DNA of 44,924 bases from NCBI GenBank assembly GCA_031268995.1, contig JAIRWK010000119.1, positions 1 to 44,924 on the forward strand, in the 5' to 3' direction. This stretch comes from Planctomycetaceae bacterium. Its GTDB lineage: Bacteria; Planctomycetota; Planctomycetia; Pirellulales; Thermoguttaceae. A model generated the notes under the pieces. It made no database searches, was not told the DNA's origin, and worked only from the letters and a program-made list of their open reading frames with translations. Numbering within the stretch: position 1 is the first letter of the stretch; each line of letters opens with the position of its first letter. Shown here piece after piece: positions 20,447 through 28,736 of the stretch. Position numbers and translations under genes: made by a program.

Positions 20447-21868
20447 ATGTCAAAACGTCGGGTTGTGGTAACTGGAATTGGGGTTATAAGTCCTTTATCG
20501 ATTTCGGTTGATGGATTTTGGGATTCGTTGGTATCAGGTCGGAGCGGTGTCCGTCAATATGTTCCTTGTTGGCGGGTACCTTCTCTGGTTTCTGTTATTG
20601 CGCCGGCGTGTTTTAGCGGCGATATTGACGAGTTCGGCATATCTGATTCGACACAACGCAAAACAGTCAAAAAAGGCTTGAAAGTGATGTCACGTGAAAT
20701 TCAGATGGCAGTCGCCGCAAGCTCGCGCGCATTGCAAAACGCTGAAATTTTCGTCGGTCAACTCTCACCGGAACGAGCTGGTATTTCGTTTGGGTCTGAT
20801 TATATTTTGACAACAGTTGAGGACGTAGTGGATGCGGTTCGAGCGTGTAGTTTTCCGCCGAATCAAATGTCGGACAATGTTTCAGGTCAATTTGATTTTC
20901 GTCGTTGGGGCAAAGAAGGTTTGCCCAAAATGCAACCGCTCTGGCAACTAAAATATTTGCCCAACATGCCCGCAAGCCACATCGCAATAATAAATAACTT
21001 TCACGGACCAAGTAACTCAATTACATTGCGTGAAGCGTCTGTCGGTGCTGTTGTTGGCGAATCTGTTTCGATAATCGCGTCGGGTCGAACTGATGTTATG
21101 CTTGCGGGGACAACGGGCGGTTGGCTACATCCGTGCAAATTAATTTCGGCATTGCGTAGTGAAGAAATTTCTGATTCGGCGTGTTGTCCTTTCGATCTGA
21201 ACCGTAACGGCACGGTGCTTGGCGACGGAGCGGCGGCAATAGTGCTGGAAGAACGTGAACACGCCAAAAAACGCGGCGTAAAAATCTGGTGCGAAGTGGT
21301 TGCCGGTTCGTGCAAAATGCGGCGGGATAGATCAAATACTGATTATCGGCGTGAGGTTGTGCGGACGGTAATTAGGGATGTGTTGCGGTATGGCGTGTTG
21401 CGAAGTGATATATTTGCGGACAAAAAAAAATCGGCAGACATTGCAGAGAACACAAATAATTTTGTCCTAAACAACAACGCCAAAATAGATGAAATTGACA
21501 GAGCAATAGATTTGGAGCGGATAGGGCATATTAACGCGCACGGGTTGGGCGGTCGGGATTCGGACAAGGCGGAGGCGATGGCGATAAATGATATTTTTGG
21601 GCGAAGGAAAGAGTTGATTCCGGTGGTTGCGGCGAAGGGTTTTTGGGGCAATGCTGGCGCAGGTGCGGGCATGTTTGAGTTAATTGCAAGTATCATGTCG
21701 CTCAAAATGCAAAAATTTTTCCCGTCAATAAATCACTCAAACCCCGACCCCGATTGCCCAATCACAATCGCCGACCCAAATAAACATCCAACCGGCGATT
21801 CCTTCATAAAAATCGCAATAAACCCACAAGGACACGCCTCCGCACTACTAGTAAAAGCGGATTCGTGA
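20447..21868 (+). CDS. beta-ketoacyl-ACP synthase-fold protein (FabF-like), probably catalytically altered
   Basis: RRVVVTGIGVISPLSISVDGFWDSLVSGRSGVR; HINAHGLGG; VVAAKGFWGNAGAGAGMFE. Confidence 0.8.
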   Translation: MSKRRVVVTGIGVISPLSISVDGFWDSLVSGRSGVRQYVPCWRVPSLVSVIAPACFSGDIDEFGISDSTQRKTVKKGLKVMSREIQMAVAASSRALQNAEIFVGQLSPERAGISFGSDYILTTVEDVVDAVRACSFPPNQMSDNVSGQFDFRRWGKEGLPKMQPLWQLKYLPNMPASHIAIINNFHGPSNSITLREASVGAVVGESVSIIASGRTDVMLAGTTGGWLHPCKLISALRSEEISDSACCPFDLNRNGTVLGDGAAAIVLEEREHAKKRGVKIWCEVVAGSCKMRRDRSNTDYRREVVRTVIRDVLRYGVLRSDIFADKKKSADIAENTNNFVLNNNAKIDEIDRAIDLERIGHINAHGLGGRDSDKAEAMAINDIFGRRKELIPVVAAKGFWGNAGAGAGMFELIASIMSLKMQKFFPSINHSNPDPDCPITIADPNKHPTGDSFIKIAINPQGHASALLVKADS

Positions 21869-21963
21869 TGTGTGGAAGTTTTTTACAACGAAAGCGACCA
21901 AGTCGCACGGAGGCTTTTTAAAAATATCCTTTTTCGCCTTTGCGGTGCTTACCTTTTGTGAGT

Positions 21964-22066
21964 TATACCGTAGCCGGTAGGGTGGTAGGCTTCGCCCTTG
22001 AACAATCGCTTCACGTTGTTGCGATTCCGTAATCAGCTCCATGAATTTTAAAACAACTTGGGCATA
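21964..22066 (-). mobile_element. family A element
   Basis: TATACCGTAGCCGGTAGGGTGGTAGG...AATTTTAAAACAACTTGGGCATA. Confidence 0.85.
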
Positions 22067-22300
22067 CTAAATTATTTTTGAGATGAATAGGACGCGGTTT
22101 TGTTTGTACGGATTGCTCTTGTTTTTCGTTCTTTCCCCCCCTTTTTGGATTTTTTTTCTTGTGTACAATTAACGCCCGTTCGTACTTGTGATGCCGTAGC
22201 CGATTTCGCGACTGGTTACTGTAATTGAGTCGGCATAACAATGCCAATGAGTGTGTGGTTTGCCGACTAGAAACAAAATTAAAATCAGTGAGACCCGACA

Positions 22301-22501
22301 ATGCCCAAACAAAAGACACACAAAGGAATTAAAAAACGATTCAAATTGACCGCAAACGGTAAAGTAAAACACCGGCATAGCGGTACAAGTCATCTCGCTT
22401 TCCGGTTGACAAAAAAACAACGCCGACACCTTCGGGGAACTACGGTTGTGAGCAAATCGGAAACAGCAAAAATCGCGTTGTCTCTCGCACCGAGAGAATA
22501 G
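22301..22501 (+). CDS. rpmI: 50S ribosomal protein L35
   Basis: MPKQKTHKGIKKRFKLTANGKVKHRHSGTSHLAFRLTKKQRRHLRG. Confidence 0.95.
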   Translation: MPKQKTHKGIKKRFKLTANGKVKHRHSGTSHLAFRLTKKQRRHLRGTTVVSKSETAKIALSLAPRE

Positions 22502-22509
22502 AAAATGCG

Positions 22510-22614
22510 AATACCGGGCTGGTGCGGGCGTTAAGTTTCGCCTTTGTGCAATTGTCCTGATTAGCAGGAGTTGCCGTGTCCGGCTTCCGAAATTTTAAAA
22601 CAGCTTTAGCATAA
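22510..22614 (-). repeat. degenerate family A copy between rpmI and rplT
   Basis: ATACCGGGCTGGTGCGGGCGTTAAGTTTCGCCTTTG...CCGAAATTTTAAAACAGCTTTAGCATAA. Confidence 0.6.
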
Positions 22615-22631
22615 ATTTAGGAGAACTAAAA

Positions 22632-23006
22632 ATGCGAACAACACGTGGTGCCGCACGAAGACAATCAAAAAAACGATTATTCAAAAGAGCAAAAGGCTTT
22701 CGCGGCGGTAGAGGTAAGTTGCTGCGAACGGTCAAGGAAACAATTGTGCGGGCGGATTGTTACGCAACACGGGATCGGCGAGTCCGAAAACGCGACTTCC
22801 GTTCGTTGTGGATCACCCGAATAAACGCCGCTGTAAGAAATCTCGGTTTGCGATACAGCGAATTTATACGCGGTCTCAAAGCATCGAACATCTTGCTTGA
22901 TCGTAAAGTATTGGCGGAGTTGGCGGTTAATGATCAAAAGGCATTCGCCGAAATTGTTGACACCGCAAAGAAAGCGTTAAGCGAATTGAGCTGGTACAAG
23001 AAATAA
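22632..23006 (+). CDS. rplT: 50S ribosomal protein L20
   Basis: [63 protein letters not shown]. Confidence 0.96.
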   Translation: MRTTRGAARRQSKKRLFKRAKGFRGGRGKLLRTVKETIVRADCYATRDRRVRKRDFRSLWITRINAAVRNLGLRYSEFIRGLKASNILLDRKVLAELAVNDQKAFAEIVDTAKKALSELSWYKK

Positions 23007-23104
23007 GAGTTACCGGTTGTCGTGGTTGATGAGCAAAAAATATAAGACGCGACAGACAAGGTTTTGCGGGATTGCGATGCCTTGTTTGTTTTTGTTTTCG
23101 CTTC

Positions 23105-23215
23105 AGGGAATTTCTAAATACTATTTGCCAGAAACAAATCATTTCAAATTCGGTCGATATTCAGTCGATAAAAATCGACCGAATTTGAAATAGAATTGTT
23201 TTTTAGAAATTCCCT
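23105..23215. repeat. family B repeat
   Basis: AGGGAATTTCTAAATACTATTTGCC...TAGAATTGTTTTTTAGAAATTCCCT. Confidence 0.85.
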
Positions 23216-23220
23216 TTAGT

Positions 23221-23324
23221 TATGCTCAAGTTGTTTTAAAATTCCCGAAGCTGAACACGCAAGCGCAACAACGTGAAGCGGTTGTTCAAGGGCGAAGCCT
23301 ATCGCCCATACCGGCTTCGGTATA
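23221..23324 (+). mobile_element. family A element
   Basis: TATGCTCAAGTTGTTTTAAAATTCCCG...CCCATACCGGCTTCGGTATA. Confidence 0.9.
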
Positions 23325-23627
23325 TGTCTGGTTCATTAGAGTACGGATTACGATTCGTCTTGCGACGACGGACAGGTAAGTTGTCAAGCTGCTTCGTTCG
23401 CTGAAATTTCGCAGTAGCCTGTAGTTGTCGTGTCCGAGTGCGGCGAAGACACTTTCGCACAATGTGTTGCGGTCTTCGATACTGATTCGTATGTCGCGGT
23501 TGACTGCGGTATAGTCAACAATATGCAGCACAAGTCCAAGAAATCTATCAATAAAATCTTCCCAAGCTCGCGGTTGCTCGTCCAAACATCGAATCAAAAG
23601 TTCACGGTCAAGTTCGTTCACTGACAT
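23286..23627 (-). pseudogene. sigma-70 (ECF-like) region-2 fragment, C-terminus and stop derived from a family A repeat
   Basis: LLIRCLDEQPRAWEDFIDRFLGLVLHIV...FSERSSLTTYLSVVARRIVIR then YTEAGMGDRLRP* encoded by the repeat; no region 4 found downstream. Confidence 0.6.
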
Positions 23628-23663
23628 AAATAATTTTTGGGTTAAATTTTTGAATCATATTAA

Positions 23664-23765
23664 GGGGAATTTCTAAAAATACCATTTGCCAAAAACAAAT
23701 TATTTAAAATTCGGTCGATAAAAAACGACCGAATTCGAATAAAATCAATTTTTAGAAATTCTCTT
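23664..23765. repeat. family B repeat, same orientation as 23105-23215
   Basis: GGGGAATTTCTAAAAATACCATTTGCC...AAAATCAATTTTTAGAAATTCTCTT. Confidence 0.85.
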
Positions 23766-23874
23766 TGGCGAATTGATTTATCGTTTTTGTTTTGGCGTAT
23801 ATTACAGAATTTTTTATTTTTGGTAAAGATCAATTTTTGAAAATTGCGGCGAGAACCGCGAAGGAGTTTTTTTG

Positions 23875-24348
23875 ATGGACACTATTCCTATGACCCGCGA
23901 GGGGTACAACAAAATAAAGGCGGAAGTTGAACGGCTTGAGACGGATGAGATGCCAGTTATTCTTGAGAGGCTTGCGACGGCGCGTGCAGAAGGTGATTTG
24001 AAAGAAAATGCAGAATATCACGGCGCGCGTGAGAGTCAAGGTCTTTTACAAGCAAGAATAAATGAACTCAAAGGTAAACTCGGTCGAGCAAGTATCATTG
24101 ACACATCGGCATTGCCCCAAGACGAAGTACGATTCGGCGCAACTGTGAAGGTATTGCGCGCGGGCACGAAAAAAATTGAAACTTATACGCTCGTCGGTGC
24201 TGGCGAAGAGGACTACGACGCGGGCAAAATTTTAGTTACAAGCCCATTGGCTCAAGGTTTTCTGGGCAAAAAGAAAGGCGATGCCGTAACTGTTCAAGTT
24301 CCAAACCGTGTTTTGGAATTTACCGTGCTTGAGATAAGTTACAATTGA
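23875..24348 (+). CDS. greA: transcription elongation factor GreA
   Basis: MTREGYNKIKAEVERLE...ARAEGDLKENAEYHGARESQGLLQARINELKGKL...GKKKGDAVTVQVP. Confidence 0.95.
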   Translation: MDTIPMTREGYNKIKAEVERLETDEMPVILERLATARAEGDLKENAEYHGARESQGLLQARINELKGKLGRASIIDTSALPQDEVRFGATVKVLRAGTKKIETYTLVGAGEEDYDAGKILVTSPLAQGFLGKKKGDAVTVQVPNRVLEFTVLEISYN

Positions 24349-24386
24349 TGCCGAATCCAGTACGGGCGGTTAGGCTTCAGTATGTG

Positions 24387-24489
24387 TATACCGTAGCCGG
24401 TAGGTTGATAGGCTTCGCCCTTGAACAACCGCTTCACGTTGTTGCGTTTACGTGTTCAGCTCCATAAATTTTAAAGTAGCTTGAGTATA
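24387..24489 (-). mobile_element. family A element immediately upstream of murB
   Basis: TATACCGTAGCCGGTAGGTTGATAGG...AAAGTAGCTTGAGTATA. Confidence 0.9.
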
Positions 24490-24507
24490 TAATTGAGGAA
24501 TCTTGCG

Positions 24508-25419
24508 ATGGATGTATTTAAGTCGTTTATTCGTTCAAACGTGTGTTTGGCGAATTGTACGCGTTTGGGAGTTGGCGGCACGGTTGAGTATTTTGCCGTT
24601 CCGGAGTCTGAGTCGCAATTGCTAGCGTTATTGGAGAGTTGCCGTAGGAAGAATGTTTCGGCGCGGGTGATTGGTTCTGGTGCGAATGTTCTTGTGTCTG
24701 ACAAGGGAGTTGCGGGTGTAGTGATTTCGCTTAGTCAACCCGCGTTTTGCCGAATTGAATTAAACAAATCCGGCGAGCCGCTTATAACTGCCGGCGCGGG
24801 CGTTAAGTTGGTGCAACTTATTACGGATGCGGTTGCGGCAGGTTTTGGCGGAATTGAGGGATTGATTGGAATACCGGGAACTATCGGCGGAGTGCTTTGC
24901 GATAACGCAGGTACGAGTAACGATAATATTGGACAATGGGTTGAGAGCGTTAGAGTTGCTAATTTTGACGGAACGATTTCTAATTTATCAAAAAACGAAA
25001 TCACATTCGGTTATAGATCAAGTAGTCTTGATACCGGCGTGATTCTTTCGGCAACATTTCGTTTAGAATTTGATGATATCAAGGAATTGTCGAAGCGAAT
25101 GCAGAAGTTTTGGATTGTGAGAAAATCGCAGCAACCTTTTAGCCAAATACCTGCAGTAATGGCGTTCAACAGCACAAAAACAGGAACCTCCGCAAGCGAT
25201 CTAATTGAACAAGTAAGCCTCAAGGGAACACAAATCGGTAAAGCAATTATCAGCGAACACAATCCAAGTTTTATAGTCGTTGAACAAAATGATAACAAAA
25301 ATGACAACAACGACACACGCGGAGTTGTCGATGATGTCAAACGCCTAATTCAATTAGTACAAGAACGTATTCTGGAAAAAACCGACATTGAGTTGGAACC
25401 GTCTTTAAGAATCTGGTAG
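24508..25419 (+). CDS. murB: UDP-N-acetylmuramate dehydrogenase
   Basis: NCTRLGVGGTVEYFAVP, VIGSGANVLVSDKGVAGVVI, IEGLIGIPGTIGGVLCDNAG, FGYRSSSL, SLKGTQIGKAIISEHNPSFIVV. Confidence 0.93.
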   Translation: MDVFKSFIRSNVCLANCTRLGVGGTVEYFAVPESESQLLALLESCRRKNVSARVIGSGANVLVSDKGVAGVVISLSQPAFCRIELNKSGEPLITAGAGVKLVQLITDAVAAGFGGIEGLIGIPGTIGGVLCDNAGTSNDNIGQWVESVRVANFDGTISNLSKNEITFGYRSSSLDTGVILSATFRLEFDDIKELSKRMQKFWIVRKSQQPFSQIPAVMAFNSTKTGTSASDLIEQVSLKGTQIGKAIISEHNPSFIVVEQNDNKNDNNDTRGVVDDVKRLIQLVQERILEKTDIELEPSLRIW

Positions 25420-25479
25420 GCAACCGTGAAAAAATAGACTCAAGGGAATTTTCCGAAAAATTACAAACTGTAAAAATGT

Positions 25480-25604
25480 TATACCGTAGCCGGTAGGGCG
25501 ATAGGCTTCGCCATTGAACAACCGCTTCACGTCGTTGCGATTGCCTAACGCTATGCGTTACAGGTTTACCGCAGCTTCAGGAGTTTTAAAGTAGCTTCAG
25601 TATA
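25480..25604 (-). mobile_element. family A element, long subfamily
   Basis: TATACCGTAGCC...GCCTAACGCTATGCGTTACAGGTTTACCGCAGCTTCAGG...GTATA. Confidence 0.88.
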
Positions 25605-25652
25605 TACCGAAGACGCAATGAAAAAACCGGCGAGAGGCTTTCACTTTAAGAC

Positions 25653-26252
25653 ATGACATTGACCAAAGAGGAAATTCGTCGTATTGTTGCCGAAAGAAAA
25701 AAAACGTTTGCCGATACTCAAACGTTAAGTCAACTTGTTGTCTCACGATTGATGAAGATTCCAGAGATGACAACGGCGAAATCAATAATGACGTATATTG
25801 ATTTCGACAAAGAGGTTTGTACGATGCCGGTAATTGTTGACTTACTTCAAAAGGGGTGTCGGGTTGTCGTTCCGTATTGTGAGCAAAATGAAATTCGTTT
25901 ATTTTTGTTGAGAAATGTTAGCGAGCTTGATGCGGGGCAATTTGGAATATTGGAGCCAAAGATCGAGTTGCGTAAATTCTCGGAACGCGGAATACAATTC
26001 GACGAATTGCAAATAACAATAGTACCGGCTTTGGCATTTGATCCTAACGGCGGCAGGGTTGGACGCGGCAGAGGATATTATGATCGCTTTTTGCAAAAGT
26101 TACCGGAGGCGGTTGTAACGATTGGTCTTGGTTTTGATTTTCAGATTTTTGACAAAGTGCCGATGTACGAAAACGATTGTTTTTTGAAAATAGTTGTGTC
26201 AGAAACTAAAACATATATCGTAACCGATACGAGCAATAAAATTTGTCTCTAA
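25653..26252 (+). CDS. 5-formyltetrahydrofolate cyclo-ligase
   Basis: VPALAFDPNGGRVGRGRGYYDRFL motif; overall length and order fit the family. Confidence 0.9.
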   Translation: MTLTKEEIRRIVAERKKTFADTQTLSQLVVSRLMKIPEMTTAKSIMTYIDFDKEVCTMPVIVDLLQKGCRVVVPYCEQNEIRLFLLRNVSELDAGQFGILEPKIELRKFSERGIQFDELQITIVPALAFDPNGGRVGRGRGYYDRFLQKLPEAVVTIGLGFDFQIFDKVPMYENDCFLKIVVSETKTYIVTDTSNKICL

Positions 26253-26269
26253 CGACCGCTTTGCGTTTT

Positions 26270-26342
26270 TATACCGTAGCCGGTAAGGCGACAGGCTTCG
26301 CCCATACCGGCTTCGGTATATTATTTAAAACAGCTTGAGTAT
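26270..26342. repeat. rearranged/composite family A derivative upstream of a DUF1573 gene
   Basis: TATACCGTAGCCGGTAAGGCGACAGGCTTCGCCCATACCGGCTTCGGTATA then TTATTTAAAACAGCTTGAGTATG. Confidence 0.65.
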
Positions 26343-26360
26343 GAAATACTCACTTTACCA

Positions 26361-27551
26361 ATGAAAAAGTTTTTATTGATTTTATTGTGTGTGCATTTTT
26401 TGTGTGATTTGGGATTGTCGTTTGCCCAATCAGAAAACGAATCGAATACAACTTCCTCCGATTCGCAAAATGAAACTACGCCCCAAACCGACCAAACCAA
26501 CAACGCCGATAAAACTGCTGACGACGACAGGAAATCAATGCAGCTTGCTAATGCGGACAAGTTTGTGAAACCGACTGAAGATTGGACGGAGCATGTTATC
26601 AGCAAATCTAATCGGCAATTTAATTTTAGGTCTGTTCCTTTTGGGAAGTTCTCGGAGTACAAATTTATTTTGTCTAATCCGTTCCAAGAAGTGCTTCATA
26701 TTGCTGAAGTTTCGTCGAGTTGTTCGTGTACGTCGGCGTTTGTATTGGACGGCAAGGACACGCTTCAAACTTACGATAAAACAGCGATAGTTGCGAGGCT
26801 TCAATCGGTTGATCATTCGGTCGGACAAAAAAATGCGACAATAACAATTCGTATCGATAAACCGTTGCCTGCGGTAATTCAACTGAATACTCATGCGTGG
26901 ATTCGGTCTGATATTTCGTTTTCGATATCGGAGTTGCGATTTGATTCGGTTGAATCGGGAGAGGAGAAGACGCGGACGCTTACCGTTGATTACAAGGGCA
27001 GAAATTCCGCTTGGCGAATTGTTGATGCCAAGTGTACCAATCCGCATATCGAACCGCAAATCGAAGCAACACAAGTTTATCCGAACCAAATTACCGCAAC
27101 AATAAAAGTGAAGTTGAAATCAGACATGCCGAATGGTGAGTTTACGGATCGTTTGGTATTGATCAGCAATGAGTCGGCGGAGTGGCGTGAGTTACCGGTG
27201 GTTGTGCGTGGGCGTGTTGGTGTTACTATTTCGGTTGCGCCGGAGACGGTTTTTTTCGGTTATCTCAAATCGGGCGAGGCTTCGACAACTAAATCAGTTT
27301 TGCTAAAAGGTTCGCAACCTTTCAAGATCACAAAATTTATTTGTGATAATCCAGCGGTACAATGTGTTGCGGAACTAGATGCAAATTCGCCCGCAAAACA
27401 AATTCACCTTTTACCGTTGCGATATACCAACCCCGCAACCGGCGATGGTAAACCAGTCAACGGAAAAATGGAAGCCACAGTTAAAATCGAAACCGATTTG
27501 AATAACTTGACACCAAAATTCAAGGTATTGATGGAATCGATCAAAGACTAA
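26361..27551 (+). CDS. secreted DUF1573 domain protein
   Basis: Signal peptide; FGKFSEYKFILSNPFQEVLHIAEVSSSCSCTSAFV is a DUF1573-like hallmark. Confidence 0.8.
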   Translation: MKKFLLILLCVHFLCDLGLSFAQSENESNTTSSDSQNETTPQTDQTNNADKTADDDRKSMQLANADKFVKPTEDWTEHVISKSNRQFNFRSVPFGKFSEYKFILSNPFQEVLHIAEVSSSCSCTSAFVLDGKDTLQTYDKTAIVARLQSVDHSVGQKNATITIRIDKPLPAVIQLNTHAWIRSDISFSISELRFDSVESGEEKTRTLTVDYKGRNSAWRIVDAKCTNPHIEPQIEATQVYPNQITATIKVKLKSDMPNGEFTDRLVLISNESAEWRELPVVVRGRVGVTISVAPETVFFGYLKSGEASTTKSVLLKGSQPFKITKFICDNPAVQCVAELDANSPAKQIHLLPLRYTNPATGDGKPVNGKMEATVKIETDLNNLTPKFKVLMESIKD

Positions 27552-27559
27552 TGATCGTT

Positions 27560-27661
27560 TACACTCAAGTTACTTAAATTCCCGAAACTGAACACGCAAG
27601 CGCAACAACGTGAAATGGTTGTTCAGGGGCGAAGCCTATCGCCCATACCGGTGTCGGTATA
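27560..27661 (+). mobile_element. family A element upstream of thiG
   Basis: TACACTCAAGTTACTTAAATTCCCGAAACTGAACACGC...CATACCGGTGTCGGTATA. Confidence 0.88.
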
Positions 27662-27698
27662 ATTTATCCGAATATTTTAAAAAATAATAAATAATACG

Positions 27699-28490
27699 AT
27701 GTTAAAGATAGGAACGCATACATTTTCGTCTCGTATGTTTGTTGGTACGGGCAAGTATTCGACTTATGAGTTGATGCAAAATGCGCTTTTGATTTCTGGC
27801 GCGGAATGTATTACGGTTGCGGTTCGTCGAGAGCGGCTTTTTGATTCGGCGGGGCGGCGTTTATTGGATTTTATTGATGTTGGTCGTTATACGATATTGC
27901 CCAACACGGCTGGATGTTTTAGCGCGGAAGACGCGGTTCGGGTCGCGCAACTTGGGCGTGAAATATTGAGTCAGATGGGCAATGCCGGCGCGGGTTGGGT
28001 GAAGTTGGAGTGTCTTGGCGATACGAAAACGCTTTTGCCTGATCCGATTGCAACGGTGCGGGCAACAGAGATTTTGGTCAAGGATGGTTTTGAGGTGTTG
28101 GTTTACACGTCGGATGATCCGATTATTGCGAAGCGGTTGAAGGATTGCGGGGCGGTTGCGGTTATGCCGGCGGGTAGTCCGATTGGTTCGGGGCAAGGGA
28201 TATTGAATCAAAATGCGCTGCGGATTTGTTTGGAGTATCTCAAGGAAGGTGATCCTGATTATCCGGTGATTGTAGATGCCGGCGTGGGTACGGCAAGCGA
28301 TGTTTCTTTGGCAATGGAATTAGGTTTTGACGGCGTGTTGTTAAACACAGCGATTGCAGGTGCAAAAGACCCAATCAAAATGGCAGAAGCAATGAAAAAA
28401 TCATGCGAAGCCGGAAGATTAGCATACGAAGCCGGAAGAATCCCCAAAAAACTCTACGCCGCCGCAAGCAGCCCAATCAGAGATTTTTAA
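27699..28490 (+). CDS. thiG: thiazole synthase ThiG
   Basis: [108 protein letters not shown]. Confidence 0.96.
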   Translation: MLKIGTHTFSSRMFVGTGKYSTYELMQNALLISGAECITVAVRRERLFDSAGRRLLDFIDVGRYTILPNTAGCFSAEDAVRVAQLGREILSQMGNAGAGWVKLECLGDTKTLLPDPIATVRATEILVKDGFEVLVYTSDDPIIAKRLKDCGAVAVMPAGSPIGSGQGILNQNALRICLEYLKEGDPDYPVIVDAGVGTASDVSLAMELGFDGVLLNTAIAGAKDPIKMAEAMKKSCEAGRLAYEAGRIPKKLYAAASSPIRDF

Positions 28491-28527
28491 ATTGCACACT
28501 CAAAATTTGTAACCGTTCACAGAACAG

Positions 28528-28622
28528 ATTTTTAAACGCGAAACACGCGAAAGACCACGAAAGGTCGCGAAAAATAGTTTCGTGTTGTTTCGCGGAAATT
28601 TCGTGTATTTCGCGTTAAAAAA
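28528..28622. repeat. inverted repeat rich in CGCGAAA
   Basis: TTTTTAAACGCGAAACACGCGAAAGACCACGAAA ... TTTCGTGTATTTCGCGTTAAAAAA. Confidence 0.6.
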
Positions 28623-28736
28623 CATTTTCTATCACCGCACAAACGCAAAACCGTGTGAACGGTTACCATCCCATCTTGTCCCCAATGTCCCTGAGTCCTT
28701 CGTACAAATCACCGCAAAAAAAATTTTGATCAAATA

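Noticed and set aside
26535-27089. 184-aa minus-strand ORF rich in Arg
   Set aside because: Antisense to the DUF1573 gene; no recognisable protein features.
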